From assembly GCF_029227915.1 (NCBI RefSeq), contig NC_079882.1, positions 25,673,001 to 25,737,000 of the forward strand: a stretch of DNA of 64,000 nt. The letters run 5' to 3'. The notes beneath the pieces are model-generated. The model was given only the letters and a program-made list of their open reading frames with translations. It ran no database searches and was not told the origin of the DNA. The DNA comes from Hydractinia symbiolongicarpus. Taxonomy: Eukaryota > Cnidaria > Hydrozoa > Anthoathecata > Hydractiniidae. Made by a program: the position numbers and the translations under genes. Below are positions 51,594 to 63,513 of the stretch, piece after piece (position 1 is the stretch's first letter; each line of letters opens with the position of its first letter).

Positions 51594-54486
51594 TATGTAA
51601 ATCAGTTATTTTGTATTATCTGTTATCAGGCCAGTAAAATATCATAAATCTTCTAACTATACAGAAAAATAATCAACACAAAAACTGGTGTTTTTTTTTG
51701 AAAATGAAAATAGATCGGAGAATCCAATACACTTTTTTTGAGCAACAAAGGGATTTGTCGGGCTCAACGGTTGCCCAGTTTTCGTCGACTATTAGCCTAT
51801 TTTACTAAGCTTTCTTCGAGGATATTTAATTCAGTTTTTCTCAAACGCAAGCTTAGACGGAAATAAATGTCAAAGCAAATACCAAAAATTCAAATCCACC
51901 TTCCAGCAAACTCCGAATTATAACCAACCAATGAGCATAAAGCCGACGCGATCAATGTCACTCTCCTAAATAATACAGGTAAGTGAAACCATTCTCGCTT
52001 AAAACAAAAGATTTCTGATATTGACCACGTGAACAAAAAACAACAGAATGAACCAATCAAAAAGCGCAGTCAGAATTTTGACCGCAGAAAAATCGTTTGA
52101 GACCAAGCGTAATATTTTCCACCTTAACCATTCCGATACCTGGTGGTAAGAAAGCTATGCTGGGTCTCCTGGCTATTTGACTATATCTCCTATCTAGGAA
52201 GTTCAAAATCACGGTTTTGCTAACCAGCTCTTTTTCAAAATGATTTTTCATTGACAGTAATATTCATTAAAGCCTATTGGTTCCTGGAATGCGGGCGTGT
52301 TGGACACTTTCTTGAATACTTACAACAAAACCATATTTTCTTCCAGAGAGAACGGTAGAGAAAATACATAAGAGATTCATTATCTTTTAGTATTATTAAG
52401 AACGCCACACAATAACTTGTACAGATTTAATTATTTAATTTATTCATTCTTAATCCATTCATTTACATAAACGAACATCAAACACATTTACTGAAAAATT
52501 CGAAGACACTATCAGGCAAAGCTTCATAGGAAACTAGAGGTTTAGAAAAGTTTAATACTTCAATATGAATAAAAAATAGGGGAAGAAATTTTGGTAATTT
52601 ATCTTTTCCAATCAAAAACAATATTATAAAAAAACACGTGAAAAAAAAATCATTTTGATCGAGTAAGAAAAAAATTTTGTTGTCAAATTTAACGAATTTC
52701 CCGAGCTGAACTAGATTTTTCCCCACTATTTTTTGACACCAATTAGTTTCCAATAATTGATTTATTTCTATAAATAATTCGAAAAAAGTAATAAGAAGTA
52801 CAGAAACTTTCAAAAACTGTAATCACAAATGTTTCGGGATAAGATCATCTAAGTTTAGAAATGCTTCACAGTGTTAAAAGTTACTAAACCGAAAGTAGCT
52901 TTGTCGATAAGAGATACAATTTGATATTCTATAATTAACCAATAAATTGCAGAAATCACCATTATAAAAACGTTCGAAATAATAGCTATCATAATTTGAA
53001 AAAAATTCAAAAAAATTCTAAGCGATTTAAGAAAAATCAGACCAATATAATTTACAGAGAAAATCTCTGTCCTTGTCTGTGTACCTCTATGCTCTGTCGA
53101 AAATATTCAATGACAATATCATTTATCAATATTTACTGAAGAGAATGGCCACAAAATATAATTTCAGGAGAATTTAAGAGGTTTTCAGATCGAAACTAAA
53201 AAAACGTATAAAAACTGATACACATTTCAGGACATTGCGAAAAAATCTTCGGTGGAATTCAAGCCTTTACTAACAGTAAATATTGTTTGATCTTTTTTCC
53301 CAAAGTACTTCTTTGAAAAAACTGTATGGCAAGCTCAACAATATCAGAAGATTTTAGGAAGAATCAATATTTTGAGTCAAACTTTAGGTAAGCTAGGAGG
53401 TTTGGTCACTCTGGATCAGAACTTTCAAAAGTGAGTCAAAAGAGTGACAAACATCATTATGATGCGCAAATCACTGATAACTTTAAATATTGTTCCGGTT
53501 GGATTTTGTCTGATCGTTTATCTCCGAAATAAAGAATAGAAACATTTGAACAGTTTTGAAATGAAGTTTAAATTTAATTTTAAAATATACTATTTTAGAT
53601 CTCGTTGTCAACCTTTTATGTATTCCACCGTATTTAAACAATTTTAGTCTATGTAAGTCACCTTTCAATTACTGCATTATTGAGCTTTAATATATTTGCT
53701 TGTAGCCATATTAAAACAAATCTGGTAAATTATGAGATCGAATATCAAATGCCCAGCCAATTCATAAAAATATATTTATGTACATTTTCCTGACTTTATT
53801 TAAGTTTTAAAAGTGCAAGAATTTTTTTGGCCACTTATACAGGTGGCATTTCCTCTGTTGCATGTAACCTATGAAATCTGCCTACATTTAGTTCTTAACA
53901 TATTATATATATTATCCAGAAGCTAAATGGATGCTAGCTTTTTTCATAGTTAAAAATCATTACCTAATGCAAAAATGTTATCCTAAAAATCAATTAAACC
54001 AACAAATATATGTGTATATATATATAGTTAAAAATGACAAAACTTATAAAAAAAATTAGATACATTTCCATTCTGTTTTGTAAATTAAACTGAAGAAGAC
54101 ATTTAAAATAAATATAAAAAAATAAGCAGAAAATTATTAACCACATTTGAATCAAAATTGCAGACTAATTAAAAAACAACATAAAAGCTCGACTAACCTT
54201 AGTTTAATGTCGCCACTAAGAAAAATAACTTTGCATGAACTCAAAAGAACATATTTTATACAGTAAATATCTCAAAATGTAAGAAAATAAAACATTTATA
54301 TTTATCAAAATACTAAAAGTCCTAAGGCTTGTGTTAAAAACACAAAAAATATTTTGTTACAAAAATAACAAAGTATAACATATTATGATGAGGTTTACTT
54401 TAAAAATTTTGATTTTAAAAATATCCTTCACTTCTTCTAATTTTTAGTTTTTCTTTTAATATATATATATATACATTTAAACTGCA
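51594..54486. other. Intergenic, AT-rich, no gene recognised
   Basis: Long AT-rich stretch with short A/T runs and a TATATA run at about 54010-54030. I find no coding similarity. Small open frames (for example 52478-52813, -) are T-rich and read as low-complexity hydrophobic peptide. Confidence 0.5.
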
Positions 54487-55131
54487 CTATTCTGCCAACG
54501 TTTTGTTATCCTGCAAACCGTGAATAACTTTAATATGATTACTCAACGCATCCGCGTGTTTAAACGGCTTCTTGCACAATGGACAAGGTAATTTCTTCTC
54601 CGTACCATGTACAGTCTTTATATGTTTTCTTAAATTACTACTATGGTTAAAAGCTCTCTTACAGAAGGAGCATACATAATCCTTCTCGTCACTGTGAACA
54701 CATTTTATGTGCGTGTTTAAATTAAACTTTCTACTAAATCTTTTCCCACATATGTCGCAAACATGGGTTTTCTCATCTTTATCCAACTGTACACAACTCG
54801 ATGAATTTTTGTGCTGAACAGAATTATCTTCCTGCATTTGCGACATGTAAGAATCAAACACTTTCCTTCTTTTGACGTACCTACGACTCTCTTCTGTTTC
54901 CAGAATTGCTTTCTCCTGGCCATCGCTTTCGCTGCTAAAGTCATTCGACGAGCGTGATGAAGGACGAAATATACCGTCAATATCTGACAGAGTGCCCTCA
55001 AAAAACTTGATCACTCTATCAGCTTCATCTTGTGATATATCATCCTGTTGGATCACCTCAATGTATCCATTCGCATTCCATAACAATGGCACTTTGCACA
55101 TGCTTTCCATCACTGAGCTTTGATAAAGCAT
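54487..55131 (-). CDS. C2H2 zinc-finger protein with three fingers
   Basis: An intronless 214 aa protein. Residues 1-120 are acidic and Ser-rich, with a basic patch RRYVKRRK (83-90) that may be a nuclear signal. Three C2H2 fingers follow: C125/C128/H141/H146, C154/C157/H170/H175 and C183/C186/H199/H204, joined by linkers SDEKDY and GTEKKL that resemble the TGEKPY linker. Likely a nuclear DNA-binding regulator; the target is unknown. The four-base H-x4-H spacing (HIKCVH, HIKTVH, HIKVIH) is the same in all fingers, suggesting internal duplication. ATG chosen is the first in the frame; an upstream exon cannot be excluded. Confidence 0.85.
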   Translation of the reverse strand: MLYQSSVMESMCKVPLLWNANGYIEVIQQDDISQDEADRVIKFFEGTLSDIDGIFRPSSRSSNDFSSESDGQEKAILETEESRRYVKRRKVFDSYMSQMQEDNSVQHKNSSSCVQLDKDEKTHVCDICGKRFSRKFNLNTHIKCVHSDEKDYVCSFCKRAFNHSSNLRKHIKTVHGTEKKLPCPLCKKPFKHADALSNHIKVIHGLQDNKTLAE

Positions 55132-55900
55132 TTATGTAAATTAATCTGTTTTGCATAAAATATTGAATTGCAGAAGAAATATGAAATTCAATTTTCACAC
55201 AACAATTTTACAGTAATCTTATTACACATTAAAAGGGTTACAGAGCGGGAATATAGGAATATTTGCAAAAAAAAGTTATGTTAGTAGAAACCAGGGGCAG
55301 GACTTTTTTTTCCTTTTCTGGCCTCCAGCCGTGTCATTTATTCTTAGGTCATAAAACTTACAAGATAACTCACAAGAAAAAGAGCCTGTAAGTTATCTCA
55401 AATTACCTCTTGCCTAAATAAACACCAAGTAAATTTGTGATTTTCATGCATTTTAAATATGTTCATAAAAATTTTCGTAAAAAGACCAATTTGTGCAAAC
55501 AAATCTTCGTGAAATTACTATATAATAACATAAGTCTGTTCGTAAGCAAAATTAAAAACCACATCATTTAATCCGACTTATAATCATAGTAATAACTTGT
55601 GTCCAAGCAAATTGTGTTACTTCATGTAACCAGGTGACAAGGACGCACAAAATAGTGGTGCGGACAAAGACATACTATTGGATTCACTAAAATAATTCTT
55701 TGCAAAAGACAAATAAATGGTTCTTCCACAAAAAAAGTCTTCTTGAAATTGCTAATTTTGTATGATCAGATACTGTTTGCCTATCATCCTGATTGGCTTT
55801 TACTGATCAAATGAGCATACAACACAAGATTTCAGTTACTCTGTGTGACTAATACACAAACAAACAGTCTGAGCAATTAGCAAAAATAGGAAGTAGTATT
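55132..55900. other. Upstream of the zinc-finger gene, AT-rich
   Basis: Probably holds its promoter. No clear TATA box or repeat. Confidence 0.4.
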
Positions 55901-55904
55901 AAAG

Positions 55905-56660
55905 CCGAATGTGACCTTGTAGTTGGAAGGGGACTTTGTGGATTTTGCAGAAAAAAGGTTGGTATTAACTCAATTTTTTGTCAGACTTTAGGTACATAGG
56001 AAGTGCAGTGATGTTAGATAAAAAGGTTCGGAGCTGACATTCAATTTGTATGTAAGTGTTGCAAAAGTGAAATTATAGACAACAAAGTTTTTTTAGCTTT
56101 AATGATGTACAACAGCAGTTTGTTGGAGATAGTTGTGAACTGCTGTTATTTAGATGATTTGTTGGGTAGTGAAGGAGGCGTTGGAAGAAGTGGTACTTGC
56201 AGGAAAAATTTCAAGTTACTTTCTCTGTTGACGTGTCTTGTTGATTGAGGTAAAATGAAGGTTGTATGAGGCCTGTATAAGAAGTGTTACTGTATTGAAA
56301 CATGGACAGTGAGAAAGTAATTTGAGAATAATTTGGTGGATGTTAACACCAATTTAAAAAAACAAAAAGAGTTCAGATAAGCTAAGAAGCAGGCTAATTA
56401 TTTGTAGCAATGGAGCTGCTATTCAGATTAGAAGATTGAGATGGTTGGCACATTTAGAAAGAATGGAGGAGAATAAATGGGTTAAAAGAGTGTAGAGATA
56501 TGATAGTTCCTGGGGGTAAAGTCCAGAGGTAGACTGAGAAAGCATGGCAGGAGGTAATAAGGACAGACTTGATGTAGATGTATTTGAAACAGATCAATAA
56601 TATACATGATCTAACCCATGCTAGCATGGAAAACAAACAAAGCAAATGATTATAATGATT
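55905..56660 (+). pseudogene. LINE reverse-transcriptase C-terminal debris
   Basis: Broken frames contain CYLDDLLGSEGGVG (RT end, CYLG-D-LxxxGG type; about 56140-56185), ETWTVRK (about 56299) and RRLRWLAHLERMEENKWVKR (about 56430-56490), followed by a degenerate P-R-G-R-xRK-xW-QEV-I-xxDL segment. This is a familiar C-terminal signature of animal non-LTR retrotransposons. Many stops; inactive. Confidence 0.6.
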
Positions 56661-58795
56661 ATGATGAGCGGGAAATATATATGTTAACAGGTAACTGGTT
56701 GAATAATGGCAATTTAACAACTTTTCAGCTACAGACAACAATTTTAAAAATTACAATTTATTATAGTTATATATATAGTTGAGCAGTTTGTAGAAATATT
56801 GAGAGAAAAACGACAAAATCACGACATATCCATTTTTTATATATGTTTTCCCAGTAGGCTTTCACTGGTACCCAGGTTGGCATGTTCACACTAATTCTTA
56901 ACTTTTAAAGAACGAGATAAAATACTACATGTAACAATGAAAATAAAAAAATGTAACTATAGACTAAAATAATCTTAAAAGCAAAGACTTTACTGTGTTG
57001 TTCAAAATTAATAAATTCTCACTGAAAGTGAGTTTATCATTAGACTCTTCTGCAAGTACTGAGAAGTTGTGAAATAGTGCTGGAGAGCGATTACAAAACA
57101 TCAAATGTTTGAGAACAGCAGTGGCCTGAGGATCAAGTTTAACACATTTACCAGTGGGTGCAGACATACAGACTTTAAAAGGGCATTATGTTTTGCCACA
57201 ATAAGTGGCATTGCAGCATCATCATTTTTGACTTATTAAACATCTGTTTTTTATGATAGCATGGATGGAGGGGTATAATAATAACTATATATACTAATTA
57301 ATCTATTAATAGCCGCTGCATCAAAACAGTAAACACAGCAGTAAACCATTGTCAGGTGCACATAATGGAGATCTTGGTAAGCAGTAAGGGCAGGCAACAA
57401 AAGATATTTGTCACGCTTAGCTGATTTTGTCTATTAACATTTGACCCCCCTTATATGGATTACTGTCATATGCGCCATACGCTATCATATTTTTTACTCT
57501 ACTTACTAAGGCGAAACTGTACACATTTTCTCTCCTTAAGCCTGAAATACACTATCATTTTTATTGATCTATTAACAGGTTCAATTATATATTTATTGTT
57601 TTTCTGGCCTAGAGTCTGTATTCACTCATTTTTTTCAAAAAACAATATACAACACAGGTTCAGGAGAAAATTCCAGAAGGACAGATTTTCATCACATAAT
57701 ACATATCTTTAACAAACTGACCTCAAAACCGCCCTTCCCACGCTCTTAGCAGACAAAATCTGTTAGCGTGCCAAACCTTTTTGACACCGTTCCTTAATTT
57801 AATTTCCCATATGAAAAGAACTGAAGTTTCCTTGGTAAGTGAGATAATTTATCTTGACTTGGCTTAATTTTTAGAAATAAATAAAAGATTATCATAATAA
57901 ACAAAGACACTTCACATGTTACTTTCTCACCTCACAGGGAAAAGTTTTCTATCCTATGCGATAATAATAAATATTTAAAGTTGCTAGCCTAGAAAATCAC
58001 AAACACTAGAAAAACACAAAAGTGGGTTGTTTCCACTGAGCCACTAAAACAAAAAAGAAACCTCTAATTATCATGCTGAAACATTTCCCCTCCGCTAACC
58101 AAGGAAATATTTTCCATATGAACAGCACCTAAATTCTACTATTAGTCATAGCTAAAGGGTTTATGACTATGATTCTACTTCTTGACACGGCTGTCATTAC
58201 CTGACTGTTTTCCTCTTTGTGTGTTCTCCCTGCTTGACTATTTAGCTATCTGTTCTCTAGAGAATAAACATGGGTAGCTAACCACTTAAAATATATAAGC
58301 AGTAGCTATATATATATATATACAATATTGATAATAGAACATACACCATGCTTTATGAATTTTGATATCCCAACAAGAAAGTTCACTCAATGAGTCCGTC
58401 ACACAACCCACCACCACACTACACCTCTACACAGACGGGCTCACCTTTGCTTTGCCGTCCCCCAATTCCACCAGCTTTTTCGTTGACGAAAAAAGGGGTT
58501 AGTGAGCTAGCTAGCGTGGAGGAATTTTCGCCCCAATGCACAGTTGTTAAGGGATTAATTATATATTGATAATGATATTTTAGCTAAGCTTTGGTAAAAT
58601 TCTTTGTAACTCCCAGTATTTACCAGTGCTTTGATTTAGCTGTCTGACCAATCTAATTCTCCTCAGAAGCACATTGGGCATTAAATTCAATAAGCAAATT
58701 AACTTAGAACTATAGGTCATTGGTTATAATATCACAACAACGATCCGTCCCAAAAGGAAGAAGCCAAAAGATTTTATTCTTTATTTGTTGTAACT
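56661..58795. other. Intergenic, before the HAD gene
   Basis: AT-rich, with a TATATA microsatellite at about 58303-58322 and a perfect short hairpin CTTTTTCGT/ACGAAAAAG at 58475-58495. The ORF at 57455-57712 is hydrophobic and unsupported. Confidence 0.4.
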
Positions 58796-59662
58796 ATGTC
58801 AACTCAAGGAGTTATATCCCCATCAGTGTTATTAGTTTGCGATTTTGACGGAACTCTTACACAGAGAGACACATCGTACTTATCATTTAAATCAACCGAA
58901 AAATTTCGCGAAGCTCACGCTAACAATCAGATCGAACTTTTGCATATGTGGGAAAAAGAAGGTCAACAGTATTATTCTGGCTACTTAAAGTGTCTGAACA
59001 CTTGTTTAGATAAGTGTAAATCCGATAATGACTTTAGTTGCAAAACTCTGGAAACCATGATTAAAACTTTAGACGCATACAATATTAATTCAAGGCACCT
59101 TTTAGCAAGTAAGAAGTATTTCAATGATATAGTGGGAGTTAAACTGGGGGAGTTAGTTGAAGAAATCGAATTCTACCCAAATGCAATTGAGTCTTTAAAA
59201 GTTCTCCGAGAGAAAAAAAATATAATGTGTAAAATTTTATCTATAAATTGGTTTCCAGAATTACTTATTGCTGCATTAGATGGAATAATTGCACCAGATG
59301 ATATAACATCTTCTGCAATTCCTTTGTATCAAAATGGCACAATTGACTTTGGAAAAGTTTCAACAGCTTGTGGAAAGTGTAATTGGATAAAACAATGGAG
59401 GTCACAACACTTACTACCAGTTATATATATTGGTGACTCCCTTACCGATTTGCTTGCTTTGTTAGAAGCAAATTATGGTATTATTTTTGGATCCAATGTT
59501 TCTTTAACAAATGTGACAAGCCTGTTTCATGTGGATGTAATTCCACTTTCAATATTAATCAAAAATAATGATCATGCAGACATGCAGGAGAATTCAACAA
59601 AGAAATGCTTATATTCTACTCAATGCTGGAAGGAAGTTACTAAATTTATTTCTATTTTGTAA
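58796..59662 (+). CDS. HAD-superfamily phosphatase, TMP-phosphatase/TH2-C-like
   Basis: An intronless 288 aa hydrolase. Motif I is VCDFDGTLT (D16 nucleophile, D18 acid/base), motif II is the ILSINW Ser at about 149-154, the motif III Lys is probably in the GKCNWIKQW segment (about 197-205), and motif IV is YIGDSLTDLLALL (D214, D218). A large helical cap (about 30-130, LLHMWEKEGQQYYSGYLKCL) identifies a C1-cap HAD phosphatase. The pattern is closest, in my recollection, to the phosphatase half of plant TH2 (thiamine monophosphate phosphatase) and fungal relatives. The substrate is therefore a guess; a small phospho-metabolite in the cytosol is likely. The start ATG has a purine at -3. Confidence 0.82.
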   Translation: MSTQGVISPSVLLVCDFDGTLTQRDTSYLSFKSTEKFREAHANNQIELLHMWEKEGQQYYSGYLKCLNTCLDKCKSDNDFSCKTLETMIKTLDAYNINSRHLLASKKYFNDIVGVKLGELVEEIEFYPNAIESLKVLREKKNIMCKILSINWFPELLIAALDGIIAPDDITSSAIPLYQNGTIDFGKVSTACGKCNWIKQWRSQHLLPVIYIGDSLTDLLALLEANYGIIFGSNVSLTNVTSLFHVDVIPLSILIKNNDHADMQENSTKKCLYSTQCWKEVTKFISIL

Positions 59663-62109
59663 TTATTATATGATGCCAAAAATATTTCAAACGTGTGTAT
59701 ATATTTATTGTTTACTGGAGAAAAATTTCATAACGCTGTTGTGCTGTTTCTTGGGTTTCATAAAACAGAAAATAGAATAAGAACAAACCCAATCCCGCTC
59801 CCAGGGCTCTTTTCTCTTTTCAATATAAGAAGAGATTTCGCCTCGCCGTCCCGTCATAAAAAAGAAACAAAGAGCCCGAGGGTCGAGGTTGTAACAAACC
59901 ATATTATAATAATAACTAGAACTTTCATAGCTTTTTGTTAAGAACATTAAACATAAATAAAAGTACAGCTAAAATTTCGCGTTTTTCACAACAGCCTACT
60001 GTAAAATTATATCAGAAAAGCAGCCCTAAATCATAAGAGTTTGACTGTGGTTTAAAATTGGTTTAAAATTACTTCTCATAAAATTTTGTAACAATTGAAG
60101 TTTCCCAATTTTTAAATATTCTCCATTGCGCAGAAACTTGCTGGGCATAATTTTTCAATTTTGGACACTTCTCCACTGGAGTAACTCTCGATCATAGTAC
60201 GGCTCGCGTCACCTTCAGAATTAGAACAAGAAAATGCTATGCATATTAACAATCGCGGAGAAGAAACGATGTTTTGTGTAAAAACAAACTTATATTGTGT
60301 TATAAATTATAAATAGTAGGTTAAAATAAGCGTTCAATTTGCACATTTTCCCCGCACTTAATTAATGATGAGCTGAGCTGAAACCAAACCACCGCGCTAT
60401 CGCGATTGAATAAGTTTTTATTTTAACCTTATCCCTTTGCTTTTTCTTTGTGTACACTGTACACAAGTAAAATCATTCACAAAGTTTTACCTTAAGAATT
60501 TTTAGACATAAGTTATTGTCTTATTATCTAGAAGTATGTGATTGCACACAGGAGGAAGACTCTAGTAGTATTATCACTAAACCTTTCATAAAAGATCAGT
60601 AATCAAGACGGAGTCAGCATATGTTTGCGATCTAATCGCTAACATATTGATTATAATTAGTTTGTTTGGATATCTAAAGTTTTCGAATTTTTCTTTAAAA
60701 CTTTTTCTGAACCGAGACAAAACTCCTCAGGTCTCCTGATTTCCTCTGTTCAGGTTTGGAGTTCTTAGAGTTTCTTTGTATTACTTATTTTCTTTCACAA
60801 AATTTACGCACTAGATTACATCAAGGAGGATATTACAAAATCAAAAGTTCGCAGTTGAAATTTACCCAAAGATGAATTACCACTTACATATTAATTCGTC
60901 TCCTCCAAACGGAAAGGATTCTTTTAAACATGGTGAAAAATACTTTATGAGAATATCAGACAGGAACTTCAGGTTAAAAAAACCCAGAGTAGATCAAAAC
61001 GAATGCGTGGCTCCGGAAGGAATTGGCCTAATTTTTATCCGGAGTAGTTCCTAGTTACCCCCACGTACAAGTGAAATCAGTTAAATCTACCCATTCTCAA
61101 GATGTTTTGTATCAGAAAATTTTAATCAGGCTGGTTTTACCTTTTTTTCATTGTTCGAAACAATGGACCTATTGTTTGCCTGAAATCCTAGCCTGGTATT
61201 CTTAAAAAAAAGCGTGTTTAGCCAGTCACATGTACAATGTAATGGCTATGTTTGATTTTAGAAATGCTATTTACACCAATTTGTTTTATAGAATTGGTAT
61301 CAATTACGTCTTGTTTGCTAAGAGTATAAATCCCCTTTGCGTGTTACAGGCAGCCTACTATATATGAAGCAACAAATTTTAATTCAAATCATCAAATCCT
61401 GAACACTATGAATAATTGGATAGAATCTATTTTCGTTAAAAATGATACAATATAGGAATTTTCTAAAAAAACTTTTCCATTTTAGAGATTCAAAAAAAGA
61501 AGAAAAAAAAAGCGACATAGAGAAAACATTATAACAAAACTAATCTGCTAAAATACCAAAGGCAATTACAAAAATGGGAATTGTGCACCCAATTATCTGC
61601 TAAAATAAATATTTTATCAATAGGGCCACAAGCTACTAAAGTTTGGTTTTTATTAACATAAAGTGTTGAGCAAACAAAACAGTTGTGTCACAGTTATTTC
61701 ACAATTTTAACAGAAACACATCGTGTGCAACAAAGCGACAAAACTAGTTGCACAAAAATTACGAATTTTAATGGAAACCAACTGTAAGAAAACAACAACG
61801 GCAGGGGACAACAGCAACAACAAAAACAATAACAAAAACAAAAACAAAAACAATAACAACAGCAACAATAACAACAGCAACAAAACGACAACAATAATAA
61901 CAACAAAAACAAAAACCAACAACAACAACAACAGCAGCTACAACAACTGCAGCAAAAAATATTCCATCATAGCAATATCCACATCATAATAATTAAAGCA
62001 AATATTGCTTCAAGAGATACAAGAGTGCAAATCAACAAAAAAAGGGCTAAATATAAGCATGATTGTAATTAAACAACAACAACAACAAAAAAGATAATAA
62101 TAAAATCTG
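59663..62109. other. Intergenic between the HAD and PGM2 genes
   Basis: Contains an imperfect foldback (GGGCTCTTTTCTCTTTTC at about 59803, partner near 59866-59882), a Helitron-like 5'-end word on the - strand (CCTGTAACACGCAAAG, about 61336-61352), the third GTGCAACAAAG repeat (61665-61790) and CAA-type simple repeats. The ORF at 60872-61054 is not recognised. Confidence 0.45.
61782..61960. repeat. (AAC/CAA)n simple repeat
   Basis: Imperfect AAC, AAAAC and CAG-interrupted triplets. It makes spurious poly-Asn and poly-Leu frames on the two strands. Confidence 0.9.
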
Positions 62110-62218
62110 CTAAGATTCAACTCTTCTTTCGAGATTGTTTTTTTCTGGTTCCAACAGCTTCTCAACTAAGTTATTTATAAGTTCGTCTATCTTTGCTTGC
62201 GCTTTTTCACGAGTTAAT
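62110..62218 (-). CDS. PGM2: PGM2-like last exon
   Basis: Acceptor GTTTCTTTTAG; the first base completes an Arg codon. It ends ERRVES and TAG at 62110-62112. Confidence 0.88.
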
Positions 62219-63513
62219 CTAAAAGAAACAACAAGGTGCATAATTGTGACGAAAACAACACTATATACGAGAGTCGTTATAAAATCATTTCAAATGATCT
62301 TCCATGCACAATGAAAGCCGTTTGTCTGCAGCGCAATTTTATATGGTGACTACTGCTTTCTTCGTCCATTCATTTATTCATTCATTTATTCATTCATTGT
62401 TTAAAAGCACGGTACAACAATATAGAACAGCAGGCAAATATAAATATGAAAGATCAAAATAATAAACGAACAGTTTAAATCTTTTTCTAAATTTTTTACG
62501 AAAGAACTTATTTTTCGCTTGTCATTCGATAATTCATTTGTTGAAACATCGCTCATTACAACATTACATCAAAGCTGTGTCTTCCGTACAACAATTACGT
62601 AACAAATCATAACAGCATAAGCTACGAAACGCCTTAACTAAGAGAATTTAATCAAGGACCAAACCTTCAACCTACAATAAAGAAATAAATCTAATTCAAC
62701 TAGTAACCACAATTACCTCTCAGTAGGATTCGTGGATATTTCCGAATAATATTTAATTTTTGGTTCCGTTCCACTGGTTCGTATTGTAGCCACACAACCA
62801 TGGTCAAATTGAAAAGTGATCATTTCGCTTGAACTACTAGTGGGTAAAATCTAAAAAACAGAACAGAATGTGGTTGCTTAGATTAAACTAACAAACACCA
62901 TTCTGTAATCTATTACAAGAAAAAAACATATTTGTACGGAAACACACGGATTAAACATAAATTATCCTACTGAATTTACAATTCGATAAGGTTAGCGATC
63001 GCCGAGTTAATAAATGCATCGTACGTACTTGACGGGGAGGCGCTAATTAACCTATTAATTTATTTCGTTATAGGGCAAGATAATACATGCTTTCCTATTC
63101 AAAGATTTTTCAGGAGAATACGACACGAGTTGTTAGAAACAATTCGTACAACCCTACACTTTTTTGTCGCATGACTAGTACTATTTTCTAATAAGTACTC
63201 CATAAGTGCGACGCTACTAGAGGAAGGCTTTATTAAGAGGTCTAGATCAAATTAGTGGAACTACAATATCTTTTGCAATCGAAAACATAGAATTAAAATC
63301 TTAGAAACATAATTAGTCAGTAGATTTAATCTATTTACTAAACATTCAGTAGATTTAATCTATTAATTGGTCATTTCAATAGATTTAATCCAATTTACTC
63401 TTTTTTTCAGATTCTTAACTTACTGGTTTTTTATCAGGTTGACTGCTATCGTAACCATTCCCAGTCAAATCACGAACAGAAACAACTTTGAACGGTCCAA
63501 CTGTTGTCGGATA
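62110..63513 (-). CDS. PGM2: Phosphoglucomutase-2-like gene, last three exons (5' part off window)
   Basis: Three exons on the - strand, in order 63424-63513, 62717-62850 and 62110-62218, splice with matching phases (0, 2). They read [20 protein letters not shown]...QPDKKP, then [20 protein letters not shown] followed by [18 protein letters not shown], then [16 protein letters not shown]...LLEPEKNNL and a TAG stop. [12 protein letters not shown] is the phosphate-binding loop of the C-terminal domain of alpha-D-phosphohexomutases, and the close agreement points to PGM2/PGM2L1. This cytosolic enzyme isomerises ribose-1-P/ribose-5-P and glucose-1-P/glucose-6-P (or makes glucose-1,6-bisphosphate). 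Upstream exons with the active-site Ser lie beyond the right edge or were not found. Confidence 0.9.
62717..62850 (-). CDS. PGM2: PGM2-like penultimate exon (phosphate-binding loop)
   Basis: Acceptor GTTTTTTAG, donor AGAG|GTAATT. It carries [17 protein letters not shown]; the Thr-Ser-Gly-Thr loop grips the sugar phosphate. Confidence 0.9.
63424..63513 (-). CDS. PGM2: PGM2-like exon
   Basis: Acceptor TTCTTTAG, donor CCA|GTAAGT; 30 codons, phase 0, containing [18 protein letters not shown]. Confidence 0.88.

Noticed and set aside
52478-52813. A 111-codon - strand hydrophobic frame
   Set aside because: T-rich low-complexity translation with no recognisable domain or splice context.
61694-61989. 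Poly-Asn, poly-Leu/Cys frames on both strands
   Set aside because: Translation of a CAA-type simple repeat; no gene signals.
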